Of a stretch of 64,000 nucleotides of DNA, positions 1-9,558 are shown one piece after another. A program made the translations under genes and the position numbers. The DNA is taken from assembly GCF_000526775.1 (NCBI RefSeq), contig NZ_JAGS01000005.1, positions 323,528-387,527 of the forward strand. The letters run 5' to 3'. The stretch comes from Ruminococcus albus AD2013. GTDB lineage: Bacteria > Bacillota > Clostridia > Oscillospirales > Ruminococcaceae. Each line of letters begins with the position of its first letter. Position 1 is the first letter of the stretch. The notes below the pieces were generated by a model. That model was given only the letters and a program-made list of their open reading frames with translations, searched no databases and had not been told where the DNA came from.

Positions 1-3000
1 GTTTGAGAAAGACTGTACAGTTTCCTCTTTTATGAATCCTGTAAGACATACGACCTCATTTTCTACAAGCTTTTCTCCAAAATTTTCATAAGCCTTTGTG
101 AAAACCATCGCTTGGATCACTCCGGTACCGTCATCAAGATTAAAGCTGCAGAAATTTTCTCCTGTTGATTTTTTGGTCAGTAAACGAAAATCTGTTATTA
201 ATCCGTATACTGTAATATCATTTCCGGGCTGAAGATCTTTGATCTTGACACTATTTTCCAGTTTATAACTGTTGATCGGATGGTCACTGATAAAAGTTCC
301 CAATATATTCCTCTCTGCGGTCAATCTTCCGATCTTATCTTCGTAGCCCTGTTCGCAAATAAGGTCTTGATACTTTGTTTTATATTCATCACAGTTCTTT
401 TCAAGCTCTCTTAGCTTTTTCTTGTCCTTTTCAGAAGCATCTTCGTTCATCTTTTCTGTCAAAACATCAATTTTTGACTGAATACTTTCTATTTCGCTTT
501 TTATATCTTTTAAGCTTTCAACATAACTGAACATTGATTTCCTTGTCTGTCCAAAACAATCAAAAGCTCCACCGAAAACGAGATTTTTCAAGGTATCGAT
601 AGATAAATTAGTTCTTGAAATAAAATTTTTAAGTGACTTAAATTCTCCTTTCTTGCGTTCTTCGATTATTTTTTCGATATCTACGTCTCCGACACCTTTC
701 ATTCCGCTAAAGCCAAAAATGATAGAATCTTTTTCAGCTATGAACCCTACGTCTGATTTATTGATGTCCGGGATCTTAACAGTAAGTCCCATATCTCTGC
801 TATTATAAATGTACATAGGCAGTTTGTCATATTTGGAATGTTCCATGACCGCAGCCATGTATTCGGTCGGATAGTGATATTTCAACCATGCTGTCTGATA
901 AGCCACATAAGCATAAGCCGCTGCATGACTCTTATTGAATGCATAAGATGCAAAATCCATCATTTCGTCAAAGAGTATATTGGCATCAGCTTCATTTATT
1001 CCGTTAGCAATACAACCTTTTATTCCTCTTTCGGGATCTCCGTGCAGAAAAGATTCTTTTTCTTTTGCAAGCTCTTTCAGTTTTTTCTTAGACATCGCCC
1101 TTCTAACAAGGTCAGCCTGTCCAAGAGAATAGCCTGCAAGTTTTTTGAAGATTTCCTGCACTTGCTCCTGATATACAGTTTTGCCGTATGTGCCGTTAAG
1201 AATAGGTTTAAGTTCCGGTATTGTGTATGATTCCGGTTTTCTGCCGTGTTTTACAGCAATGATATCTGAAAGATACTGCATCGGGCCGGGTCTGTAAGCA
1301 GCAACAAGCAATATGATGTCTTCAAAAGATGATGGTCTGAATTCCTTAAGCATCTGTTTCATTCCATCAGATGAAAACTGGAATACAGCATCAGTATTTC
1401 CTGTAGAGAATATTCCCTCAAAGACTTCATCTTCAAAATGAACATCCGTATTCATATTGATCTTGCGTCTTGTGTTACGATAAATTTTTCGTAAAGTCGC
1501 TGTTATAATATCTAAGTTTATGAGCCCGAGAAAGTCCATCTTCAATAATCCGACTTCTGCTTCTGCCTCTTCTTTAGTACACTGTACTGCCCAGGCACCG
1601 CCGGTACTCATCAGCGCTACCTGATCGGACACGTTACCCGTATCCGATATGATGACTGCCGCAGCATGTCTTCCATAGTTGACGGTTAATCCTTCGACAC
1701 TTGATGCATCTTCGATTATTTGTCTTTCTATGCTTCCTGCAGAGTATTTGCTGAGCATAAAGCTTTTTATGTCGCCTTTGCTTTTATCTGCCACATCGAT
1801 TAGATCTGTAAAATGTTTTGCTCCTTTGGGGACTAATTTAGAGATTGCACGAACTCTCTGAACGTCATCGTGAGTTTTAGGGTTTACTCGTCCTGCAAGC
1901 AGGATAGCTGCTTTAATTCCGAGTGTTCCCTTTGTGGTAACTCCGCAAACGCCTTCAACTCCGTATTTTTCTCTCATATAATCAATACAGTCTTCTCTTA
2001 CAAAATTAGCAAAGTCCGCATCGATATCCGGCATAGATACTCGTTCGGGGTTCAAATATCTTTCAAAGAAAAGATTGTACTTTAATGGATCAAGGTCGGT
2101 TATGCCGAGCAGATAACATACCAATGAACCTACAGCTGAGCCTCTGCCGGGTCCTATCGTATATCCTACACCTTCAGGGCAGTTGAATCCGAGTTTTCTT
2201 CCGAAATTGAGATAATCCTGAACTACCAGATGATAATGGTTATATCCCATTTTTCCGATTATTTCCAGCTCTGATTCCATTCTGTTGATATGTTCCTGAT
2301 CCCATACTGTTCCGTCAGATGCTTTACCGCCTGGGTATCTTTTTTCTACACCTTCAAGAACAAGCTTTCTAATATAGGACGAGTCTGTTTCACCTTCGGG
2401 AAGATGATAAACAGGATAATGATGTTCTTTGGGAAGAACAACATTGCAATTGTCAGCTATAAGTCTGAGATTTTCAAAAGCCTGTTCAACGTCCTTTTTA
2501 GTGAGTATCTGAGTCAACGCTTCAGTTAGTTCTTCATCAGATTTGATGAAAAGCTGACAAGATCTTTCATCCAATGTTTCTATGGTTTTCTTGAAGGAGT
2601 CAGCTACAAGCATTTCTCTTCTTTTTGCGTCTGTTTTATAGGTATAGTGTGCATCGTTGGCAGGAACACATGGTATGTTCAATCCTTTAGCAATATTACA
2701 TAGTCTTGGAAATACATACTGTTCATCTTCAAATCCATGAAATTGAAGTTCTATAAAAAAGTTTTCTTTTCCGAATAATTCAGAATAGTACAACGCTTCT
2801 TTTCTTGCATTTTCCAGTAAGGTTTTTTCATCAAGAAGCTTTGCTTCGTATTCCTTTACGATCGAGTCGTATTTTGTATAATTTGCAAAGCTGTCCTTTA
2901 ACGGCTTTATTTTCGCTTTTATTTCATTTATGTGTTTTTTACATACTGCAAGTTCAGACTGAACAGTGATAAGTTCCTTAGCTGCAAGCTCTTTTCTTTC

Positions 3001-3723
3001 TATAAGATTGTCATAAGCTGCTTTTGCCTCGTCGTAGTCAGGTGTACCTTCCTTCTTTTTCATGTAATTTTCAGCTTTTTTAGTTGCCAGATTAGCTTCT
3101 TTCTTCAGTTCTTTTTGTTTTTCTTTCATTTCCTTATCTTTTTCGGAAGCATCCTCAAGCTTTTTTGAAAGTTCTATAAATATAGTAGAAGAAGGATTGT
3201 GATAATTCTTTCTTTTTTCTAATGCTTTATCTATGTTCTTCTGATACTTGTTGTTCTGTGTAAGCTCCGTCGCAATAACGCCCTGCACGCATGCTGATGT
3301 AGCTATTGTATGGTCATGCCCCATAGCGCCTTCTCCAAACCATTTTGTCAGGATAGCCTTATTCATAGTAGGTATGTCCTTTTTCATGGAAGGGATCGTC
3401 ACCAGGCGCTGATTGCTTTCCGTAACTGCTTTTTCAATCGCTTTGTAGCCCTGCGCATCTTTAGCAAGAATAACAAGATGTCTTCTCGTTTCATCTTCAT
3501 CTTCTTTTATATATGCTTCCACACCGGGGATACCCTTTATGTTTTCTTCTTCGCATGCCTTCATAAACTCGAATATTCCTGTAAGTACACCATGATCCGT
3601 TAATGTTACAGCAGGTGCATCAAGCTCTTTAGCTCTCTGTACAAGTTCTTTCGGAGTCTGTGCTCCATCTTTAATTGAGTTGTCCGTATGGTTATGCAAT
3701 AATAATGTTTTTATTTTTCCCAT
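1..3723 (-). CDS. dnaE: DNA polymerase III alpha subunit, DnaE type (3' end outside window)
   Basis: Replicative DNA polymerase. 1241 codons are open and the gene runs off the left edge inside the C-terminal OB-fold. The N-terminal PHP domain has H10-x-H12 and a TDHG motif. The palm carries PDIDADF with D566 and D568, and KMDFLG with D730; these match the three catalytic aspartates of DnaE by motif and spacing. A fingers/HhH region follows, then the OB-fold. Odd: about 140 Lys/Glu-rich, coiled-coil-like residues (roughly 155-305) interrupt the PHP domain between ACVQG and YYSELFG, where ordinary DnaE has a short linker. The start at 3723 follows a GGAGG site. Transcription should begin at the promoter at 3763-3791. 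Gram-positive chromosomes normally carry PolC and DnaE already, so this may be an extra, element-borne copy (inference). Family call is firm. Confidence 0.95.
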   Translation of the reverse strand, partial: MGKIKTLLLHNHTDNSIKDGAQTPKELVQRAKELDAPAVTLTDHGVLTGIFEFMKACEEENIKGIPGVEAYIKEDEDETRRHLVILAKDAQGYKAIEKAVTESNQRLVTIPSMKKDIPTMNKAILTKWFGEGAMGHDHTIATSACVQGVIATELTQNNKYQKNIDKALEKRKNYHNPSSTIFIELSKKLEDASEKDKEMKEKQKELKKEANLATKKAENYMKKKEGTPDYDEAKAAYDNLIERKELAAKELITVQSELAVCKKHINEIKAKIKPLKDSFANYTKYDSIVKEYEAKLLDEKTLLENARKEALYYSELFGKENFFIELQFHGFEDEQYVFPRLCNIAKGLNIPCVPANDAHYTYKTDAKRREMLVADSFKKTIETLDERSCQLFIKSDEELTEALTQILTKKDVEQAFENLRLIADNCNVVLPKEHHYPVYHLPEGETDSSYIRKLVLEGVEKRYPGGKASDGTVWDQEHINRMESELEIIGKMGYNHYHLVVQDYLNFGRKLGFNCPEGVGYTIGPGRGSAVGSLVCYLLGITDLDPLKYNLFFERYLNPERVSMPDIDADFANFVREDCIDYMREKYGVEGVCGVTTKGTLGIKAAILLAGRVNPKTHDDVQRVRAISKLVPKGAKHFTDLIDVADKSKGDIKSFMLSKYSAGSIERQIIEDASSVEGLTVNYGRHAAAVIISDTGNVSDQVALMSTGGAWAVQCTKEEAEAEVGLLKMDFLGLINLDIITATLRKIYRNTRRKINMNTDVHFEDEVFEGIFSTGNTDAVFQFSSDGMKQMLKEFRPSSFEDIILLVAAYRPGPMQYLSDIIAVKHGRKPESYTIPELKPILNGTYGKTVYQEQVQEIFKKLAGYSLGQADLVRRAMSKKKLKELAKEKESFLHGDPERGIKGCIANGINEADANILFDEMMDFASYAFNKSHAAAYAYVAYQTAWLKYHYPTEYMAAVMEHSKYDKLPMYIYNSRDMGLTVKIPDINKSDVGFIAEKDSIIFGFSGMKGVGDVDIEKIIEERKKGEFKSLKNFISRTNLSIDTLKNLVFGGAFDCFGQTRKSMFSYVESLKDIKSEIESIQSKIDVLTEKMNEDASEKDKKKLRELEKNCDEYKTKYQDLICEQGYEDKIGRLTAERNILGTFISDHPINSYKLENSVKIKDLQPGNDITVYGLITDFRLLTKKSTGENFCSFNLDDGTGVIQAMVFTKAYENFGEKLVENEVVCLTGFIKEETVQSFSN

Positions 3724-3762
3724 TTTAATACCTCCATTCATCAATACGGGATTCTATATATA

Positions 3763-3791
3763 ATTATAGGTGAAAACTGACTACAACAAAA
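3763..3791 (-). promoter_or_regulatory. Backbone-class promoter P1 (dnaE)
   Basis: Read on the minus strand: TTTTGT, N7, AGTTTTC, ACC, TATAAT, then a leader of about 35 nt to the dnaE start. It matches the shared layout TTTTAT-N7-AATTTTC-N3-TATAAT. The T-rich -35 is also the T-tract of the preceding terminator. Confidence 0.7.
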
Positions 3792-3821
3792 AAGACATTT
3801 TCAAATGAAGAAAATGTCTTT
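3791..3821 (-). terminator. Rho-independent terminator after the CHC2 gene
   Basis: A perfect 12-bp stem (AAAGACATTTTC / GAAAATGTCTTT) with a 7-nt loop, followed on the minus strand by six T. It lies between the stop of the CHC2 gene and promoter P1. Confidence 0.85.
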
Positions 3822-3826
3822 ACTGA

Positions 3827-4621
3827 TCATAATGAAGACAAGTCTATTAAACTTTGATTTTTGAGCACCGGGATCTTTATTCTCGACTCTTCTCCGCCTA
3901 TATTTTTATATATAGTACGAAGTGTTTCAAACTCAATTTTTATAACATCATAAGAATCAGCTGCATAGGGCGAATTTTCCCAGATATCGAAAATTTTCTT
4001 CAATTTTTCATACTTCCTGAAAATTGCATTTTCTATTATTTTCAGGTATAGTTCATAATTTTGGGATGCTATCTTTTTTAATGGGTTTGTGAGGTATGTT
4101 TTTTCAGTGAAATAAAATAATACTTCATTTTCATACGTTACCGGGGTCGCATTAAGTTCTGATGCTAAATCAAATTCGTCAGGTTCGATCAATTCAGAGA
4201 CTCCGTAAACAGCAAAATTCTTGATCCCTAAAAAATCTTGCTCTTTTTGAGAAATTATTCTTCTTAATACATCTTTTTCTCCGTTATTTGAAGTGTATTC
4301 CTTTCCTTCTTCTATGTAAGACGGTTCTATTTCTACGAAGTTGGATAAAAACTTTACCGCTTCCAGGAAGGAGCACCCTGTTGCTTGCTGCACGAGTGTA
4401 AGCGCATCACCTTTATTGCCGCAGCTTTTACATATAAAGTTTTTGTGATTTTTGGTTATGTAGCAATTTCCGATATGTTTGTCGTACTGGCCGCCTCGGT
4501 GATTTGGACATCTTATTGCCCAGTGACTTCCCGATCTCTGCATATCTATATCCAGTTCTCTTGCGAGATCCACAAGATCGCAGGCATCTTTGATGTCTTC
4601 AAGATTTGTGATCAGTTTCAT
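3827..4621 (-). CDS. CHC2 zinc-finger protein, DnaG primase N-terminal-like
   Basis: 264 residues. Positions 30-95 resemble the DNA-primase zinc-binding domain: C38-P-N-H41, then C64-K-S-C67-G, followed by the GDALTLV and FLEAVKFL helices typical of CHC2 proteins. The remaining 170 residues show no TOPRIM motifs (no EG..D or DxD), so it is not a complete primase. It may be half of a split primase or an accessory template-recognition factor. ATG at 4621 is chosen because GGAGGG lies 6-7 nt upstream; an in-frame GTG at 4636 would place that site inside the gene. It has its own promoter (P2) and terminator. A full primase with CHC2 plus TOPRIM lies at 57.5 kb. Domain call is good; role is inferred. 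Confidence 0.8.
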   Translation of the reverse strand: MKLITNLEDIKDACDLVDLARELDIDMQRSGSHWAIRCPNHRGGQYDKHIGNCYITKNHKNFICKSCGNKGDALTLVQQATGCSFLEAVKFLSNFVEIEPSYIEEGKEYTSNNGEKDVLRRIISQKEQDFLGIKNFAVYGVSELIEPDEFDLASELNATPVTYENEVLFYFTEKTYLTNPLKKIASQNYELYLKIIENAIFRKYEKLKKIFDIWENSPYAADSYDVIKIEFETLRTIYKNIGGEESRIKIPVLKNQSLIDLSSL

Positions 4622-4660
4622 TTGCATTCCCTCCACTTCTCATAATAATCACTTACAATT

Positions 4661-4689
4661 ATTATACGAGGAAATTTAATGAAATAAAA
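4661..4689 (-). promoter_or_regulatory. Backbone-class promoter P2 (CHC2 gene)
   Basis: Minus strand: TTTTAT, N7, AATTTCC, TCG, TATAAT. One mismatch in the AATTTTC box. The transposon inserted only 11 bp upstream of the -35, leaving the promoter intact. Confidence 0.7.
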
Positions 4690-4695
4690 AGAAGG

Positions 4696-4700
4696 ATCAT
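4696..4700. repeat. Target-site duplication, left copy (ATCAT)
   Basis: ATCAT directly precedes the transposon left end TGTCACCGCTCC and is repeated at 10255-10259 after the right end. A 5-bp duplication is the hallmark of Tn7/Tn5053(TniA)/Mu-type transposition. Confidence 0.8.
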
Positions 4701-4922
4701 TGTCACCGCTCCTCCAAAATGTCATCCAAAAGTGAACGTATCCTGTCAAAGAAAGATACTTTATTTTGTCAATGAAAAAACATCGTAAAATAAACTGACT
4801 GATCAGGTATCTGCAAAGCGCGGATGCCTGATTTTTCCTTTCATTCTGCACAACTCCACACCTGAACTTTTGTCACCATCCCCAAGGTTTATGTTATAAG
4901 TTCAAATTTATTTCACATTTGC

Positions 4923-4951
4923 TTGACAGATTAGTTAAACAATGATAAAAT
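4923..4951 (+). promoter_or_regulatory. Consensus promoter of the dockerin gene
   Basis: TTGACA, 17 bp, TAAAAT, about 185 nt before the start codon. It lies inside the transposon and has no AATTTTC box. The long leader holds an AAACGTAT/ATACGTTT inverted repeat near 5068-5090 followed by a T-run, which might be an attenuator. I match it to no known riboswitch. Confidence 0.6.
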
Positions 4952-5136
4952 AATTATATGAATGAAATGTTAAGTATCCAAAAAGAAAGTTGACAAAGCC
5001 ATGCTGGATCATTATAATCAGACAGACAGGGCATAACTGCGCCTTTTTTTTCAAAAATGTTGATCAAAACGTATTCATTGGGATACGTTTATCCCTTTGG
5101 TGCGTTTTTTATTTGTAAAAAACAGGAGGTATTGAT

Positions 5137-8100
5137 ATGACTATCAGAAATTCGTGGAAACGTGTTATCGCAGGCACATTGGCTGTGCTTGTTGTGGCAG
5201 GTAATGTGCCTGCAAACGTGGGTACGGGAGGACTTTTCGTAGGAACGAGCATTACGGCTTATGCTGATTCTGTATCAGAAACTCATGTTATAACAAATTT
5301 AAATTTTAGCGATTACTTTGATGAAAACGGTGTTCTGAAGGATACTGTGCCGGAAGGATCAGTGCTCGATTTTCAAGGCGAATTTTCAGGAGAACTATAC
5401 AATAAAATTACCATCAATAAAAAGGTGACAATCACTTCAACTTCTGATACAGTTGCGAAATTTGACGGCACCGCAACGGAATTAGGTGCTGATATGACTT
5501 TCAATATTGTTTCTGGTGCCGATTATACCACCATCAGCAATCTGGAATTTCTGAATTGCAGACTTGTTATTCAGGGCGCTAAGTATGTGACAGTCGATAA
5601 TATAGATATATCGGTCAAGGACAAGCGAGTAGGTAGTGGAGTAGGCTTCTTTACAATGTATGGTGGAACCAGCGATGTAGTGGTAAAGAATTCTTATATT
5701 GAGGGCAGAAATAATGGCGGCTCATCCTGTGTGATTATTGGCAAGGGAGCAGATCACATTACTTTTGAGAATAATACAATCAAAGCCTCTGGAACTGTTG
5801 GAAATATGTTTAATGTAACTCCTTTCAATCTCCAGGGTGACACTAACCCCGGATATGTTACCTTAAAAAACAATAACATAGAAAGTGATGCCGGTGGTGG
5901 TATAAGCTATGCAATAGCGCTTACAGGCGAAGGACATATCCTTGAAGGTAATAACATAAAGTGGAAGAATACAGCCATCAATGCTGGATACGGATTAAGC
6001 CTTACAAAATGCACCTACAAAAACAATACAGTTACCAATGGAGGCAGTATAAATATAGGTAGCTTCAGTACAGCTGAGGGGAATATCACAGACGGCAACG
6101 TTTCCCTTCAAGAAGGTGCTATCTTTACGGATAATACCGTGGGCGGTAAACTGACAGTAAGTCAGAAAGATACACAGATAAAGGAGAATACCTTAAAAAG
6201 CGATGTTATCTTCAATAACAATGCCAATAACACGAAATTTGAAAAGAATAATGTGACAGGAACTGTAACAGTAAACAACACGTCAAAAGGAAACTCACTT
6301 ACAGAAAATATAATTGTTTCAACCGGAGAGTATGCTGTTATCCTGAGATCAACGGCAGCAGATTCAAATACTTCTGTTGTGAACAATACTCTTGTTTCTA
6401 AAGATAAAATCGGTGATGACGCAGTAAACCGTGGAACAGGTTCCGGTAATATAATTCAAAACAATGATAGCAGCGGCTATATTGTTTTACTGGATGAATG
6501 GGTACAGCCTATAGCTGATATGACCTATACCGGGTCAAATTTAGAACCTGAAGTAGTAGTTAAGAATGACAACACTACATTGACTCAGGGAACAGATTAT
6601 CTGGTAGCCTATAAGGACAACAAAAATGCAGGAACAGCCACATTGACCATCACTCGTGCAGAAGGCTCTGTTTATGCCGGAAAAGCAGAGAAGACTTTCA
6701 CTATAAATAAGGCAGATCCGACACCCGATGCAGTAACAGGGCTGACAGCAGCTTACGGAAAAACACTTGAAGATGTTGCACTTCCTAACGGCTGGACTTG
6801 GGATGCTCCTGAAACAAGTGTGGGCAATGCCGGAAATAATACATTCTCCGCTACTTTCACTCCCACAGATACAGCAAATTATAATAACGTTAAGAGAGAT
6901 CTGACTGTCAATGTAACACCTATCCCTGCAGCTACGACAGCTGTTGATACTCTGAATGCGACCTACGGACAGACACTTGCTGATGTTACATTACCAACTG
7001 CCAATAACGGTACATGGACTTGGAAAGATCCTACGACAACTTCTGTCGGAAATGCAGGTACGCATACATTCACAGCTGTATTCACACATTCAAGCACGAA
7101 CTATACTGCGGTAGAGCAGGACGTGACGATCAATGTTGCAAAGGCAAACCCCACACCCGAAGCAGTAACAGACCTGAATGCTATCTACGAGCAGACACTG
7201 GCAGATGTTACACTCCCTACTGCCAATGACGGTACATGGGCTTGGAAAGATCCTACGACAACTTCTGTCGGAAATGCAGGCACGCATACATTCGCAGCTG
7301 TATTCACACCTACTAATACAAACTATAATACAGTAGAACAGAACGTTACTGTTAATGTTGCAAAAGCGAACATGACACCTAATCCAGTATCGGAAAGGAA
7401 TGCGACCTACGAACAGACACTGGCAGATGTTACACTTCCTGCAGCCAATGACGGTACATGGGCTTGGAAAGATCCTACGACAACTTCTGTCGGAAATGCA
7501 GGTACGCATACATTCATGGCTGTATTCACACCTACAAATACAAACTATAATACAGTAGAACAGGACGTGACTGTTAAGGTCGCAAAAGCTGACCCCACAC
7601 CCGAAGCAGTAACAGGTCTGACAGCCGCTTACGGCAAGACACTTGAAGATGTTGCACTCCCTAACGGCTGGACCTGGGATGCTACTGAAACAAGTGTGGG
7701 TAATGTAGGTGATAATGCTTTTGCAGCTACCTACACTCCTGATGATACAGCAAATTACAATACGCTCAATCAGGACCTCACAGTGACAGTTGTTCCCGTT
7801 AACAAAACTGCTCTGAACGATGCACTCACAAATGCAAATAACTATCTTGACACTATCAAGAACGATGCAGACTACGCAGCACCTTCTTCGGATCTATCAA
7901 CTGCAATTTCTACAGTAAATGCAGTTCTGACAAATGATAACGTCACCGAAGCACAGGTAGCACAGGCTATAACTGATGTAAACAACGCTGTTACAACTGC
8001 AAAGTCTGACGTTAAGGATATTGACGATACAAAGGCAGCACAGGCTGTGACCAACAAGATCAATGCGCTTACTGCTGCTGAAAATGTATCAACCGCTGAC

Positions 8101-8844
8101 AAGACAGACATCGAAGCTGCAAGAGCTGCTTATGATGATCTGACAGAAGATCAGAAGGCAAAGGTTTCCGCTGACACTCTTGAAAAGCTGACCGATGCTG
8201 AGACAGCCCTCGCAGCAGCCGAAAAGGATGCTGCAGATCAGGCAGCAGCAAATGATGTAACAAGCGCTATCAATGATCTGCCCGCAGCAGAAGATATCAC
8301 AACTGCTGACAAGACAGATATCGAAGCTGCAAGAAAGGCTTATGATGAGCTGACCGACGATCAGAAGGCAAAGGTTTCCGCTGACACTCTTGAAAAGCTG
8401 ACCAATGCTGAGACAGCACTCGCAGCAGCCGAAAAGGATGCTGCAGATCAGGTAGCAGCAAATGATGTTACAAGCGCTATCAATGATCTGCCCGCAGCAG
8501 AAGATATCACGACTGCTGACAAGACAGATATAGAAGCTGCAAGAAAGGCTTATGATGAGCTTACTGACGATCAGAAGGCTAAGGTTTCCGCTGAAACAAA
8601 GGCAAAGCTTGAAGCAGCTGAGGAAGCTCTTGTAGCAGCCGAAACACCCATTATCAAGGGTGACGTAAACTTTGACGGTAAGATAAATGTTACCGACATA
8701 GTTAAGATAGCAGCTCATGTTAAGGGTAAAAAATTACTTGATAAAACCGCAGCAAGAGCCGCTGATGTTAACGGTGACAGCATAATCGATGTAACCGACA
8801 TCATCATGATCGCAGCTCACATCAAAGGCAAAAAATTATTATAA
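5137..8844 (+). CDS. Secreted beta-helix / repeat protein with C-terminal type I dockerin
   Basis: 1235 residues. Order: Sec signal peptide (1-44, ending AYAD); right-handed beta-helix-like region rich in N-N-x-I/V turns (about 45-445); a beta-rich module (about 455-525); five repeats of about 70 residues with AYGKTLEDV/TWDAPETSVGNAG-type motifs (about 528-885); alanine-rich helical repeats of about 56 residues with ADKTDIEAARKAYDELTDDQ (about 890-1165); and a dockerin (about 1172-1235) with two calcium loops, DVNFDGKINVTDI and DVNGDSIIDVTDI. The dockerin predicts attachment to a cohesin scaffold (cellulosome). No catalytic residues are recognised; the beta-helix could bind or act on pectin-like polymers, which is unproven. 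The helical repeats are nearly identical at DNA level (about 8080-8610), so copy number may vary. AGGAGG precedes the start. It is transposon cargo. Confidence 0.9.
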   Translation: MTIRNSWKRVIAGTLAVLVVAGNVPANVGTGGLFVGTSITAYADSVSETHVITNLNFSDYFDENGVLKDTVPEGSVLDFQGEFSGELYNKITINKKVTITSTSDTVAKFDGTATELGADMTFNIVSGADYTTISNLEFLNCRLVIQGAKYVTVDNIDISVKDKRVGSGVGFFTMYGGTSDVVVKNSYIEGRNNGGSSCVIIGKGADHITFENNTIKASGTVGNMFNVTPFNLQGDTNPGYVTLKNNNIESDAGGGISYAIALTGEGHILEGNNIKWKNTAINAGYGLSLTKCTYKNNTVTNGGSINIGSFSTAEGNITDGNVSLQEGAIFTDNTVGGKLTVSQKDTQIKENTLKSDVIFNNNANNTKFEKNNVTGTVTVNNTSKGNSLTENIIVSTGEYAVILRSTAADSNTSVVNNTLVSKDKIGDDAVNRGTGSGNIIQNNDSSGYIVLLDEWVQPIADMTYTGSNLEPEVVVKNDNTTLTQGTDYLVAYKDNKNAGTATLTITRAEGSVYAGKAEKTFTINKADPTPDAVTGLTAAYGKTLEDVALPNGWTWDAPETSVGNAGNNTFSATFTPTDTANYNNVKRDLTVNVTPIPAATTAVDTLNATYGQTLADVTLPTANNGTWTWKDPTTTSVGNAGTHTFTAVFTHSSTNYTAVEQDVTINVAKANPTPEAVTDLNAIYEQTLADVTLPTANDGTWAWKDPTTTSVGNAGTHTFAAVFTPTNTNYNTVEQNVTVNVAKANMTPNPVSERNATYEQTLADVTLPAANDGTWAWKDPTTTSVGNAGTHTFMAVFTPTNTNYNTVEQDVTVKVAKADPTPEAVTGLTAAYGKTLEDVALPNGWTWDATETSVGNVGDNAFAATYTPDDTANYNTLNQDLTVTVVPVNKTALNDALTNANNYLDTIKNDADYAAPSSDLSTAISTVNAVLTNDNVTEAQVAQAITDVNNAVTTAKSDVKDIDDTKAAQAVTNKINALTAAENVSTADKTDIEAARAAYDDLTEDQKAKVSADTLEKLTDAETALAAAEKDAADQAAANDVTSAINDLPAAEDITTADKTDIEAARKAYDELTDDQKAKVSADTLEKLTNAETALAAAEKDAADQVAANDVTSAINDLPAAEDITTADKTDIEAARKAYDELTDDQKAKVSAETKAKLEAAEEALVAAETPIIKGDVNFDGKINVTDIVKIAAHVKGKKLLDKTAARAADVNGDSIIDVTDIIMIAAHIKGKKLL

Positions 8845-8873
8845 TAAATTCACCTGTTATTTCTAATGAATAT

Positions 8874-8911
8874 GCCCACATCGTTTATTACGGTGTGGGC
8901 GTATTTTTTTG
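8874..8911 (+). terminator. Terminator of the dockerin gene
   Basis: GCCCACATCG pairs with CGGTGTGGGC (one G-T wobble) across a 7-nt loop and is followed by a run of seven T. Confidence 0.85.
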
Positions 8912-9052
8912 CAGAAGCAGAGAGACAGACGCTCCCCGTAAAAAAACTTGGTTCAAAATGGAAAAGGTTCATAAGGGCATGACGAGCAGATATAGCCGTC
9001 ATTGTTGTGCAGTTCATGTCGATCAAGAATATCAAGGATCTCCATAGTGATA

Positions 9053-9558
9053 TCATGCCGGCTTATTTTTTTTGCAATCATCCTGCTCGGAGAGCATTTT
9101 AAAATACTCAAATACCTCTCGCCTTGCTTTTGAAAAATCCAGTCGGCGCAGCAGCCAGATCAGTACAGCATCATGGAGCAGTTCTTCTGTCATGAACTTT
9201 TCACCCCCCGTGACCTCGTTTTTAAGCACTATATCCACCGACTTGCTGTCAATGCAGGTCTGCTTCATCTGTGAACCATAGATCAACGATTGGGTACAGG
9301 CGCGGTTGATGGCACGAGGGTTCCCACCGGAAAATTCAAAGATAGATCGCATAGCATCCTCAGTAAATATCGGGGCGTTGTGTCCGGAATATTTCAGCTG
9401 AGATTCAATATATTTCTTTGTATCCGAAAAATCCATAGGCGTCAGAAAGCACTCAATATCTACTCTGCCGAGTATAGCACGGTATGCTGAAAGCTTCAGC
9501 TTGTCCCAAAGCTCGGTCTGCCCCGAAAGGATCAGTGAAACAGGGTTTTCCGAAGGGT
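9053..9558 (-). pseudogene. TniB/ExeA-like AAA ATPase, C-terminal fragment
   Basis: Only the C-terminal part of a transposition-type AAA+ ATPase survives. The reading frame can be followed upstream to about 9558 (DPSENPVSLILSGQTELWD, then LSAYRAILGRVDIECFLTP), the Walker B-downstream/sensor region typical of ExeA/TniB proteins, and then ends in the neighbouring gene. Walker A and B are gone. The longest ATG-started piece is 127 residues (from 9436). The junction with the zinc-finger gene near 9532-9558 looks like an internal deletion that joined two transposition genes. It probably served the element bounded by 4701 and 10254. Confidence 0.7.

Noticed and set aside
4618..4851. 77-residue ORF upstream of the CHC2 gene
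   Set aside because: It overlaps promoter P2 and the transposon left end and has no ribosome site.
4952..5136. Riboswitch (cyclic-di-GMP type) in the dockerin-gene leader
   Set aside because: Only a short AAACGTAT inverted repeat and T-run are visible; no conserved riboswitch core was recognised.
7090..8718. Long antisense frames opposite the dockerin gene (139, 79 and 209 residues)
   Set aside because: They arise from the repeat structure and codon bias of the sense gene and have no starts with ribosome sites.
8850..9056. 68-residue minus-strand ORF
   Set aside because: It spans the dockerin-gene terminator hairpin; the reading is not protein-like.
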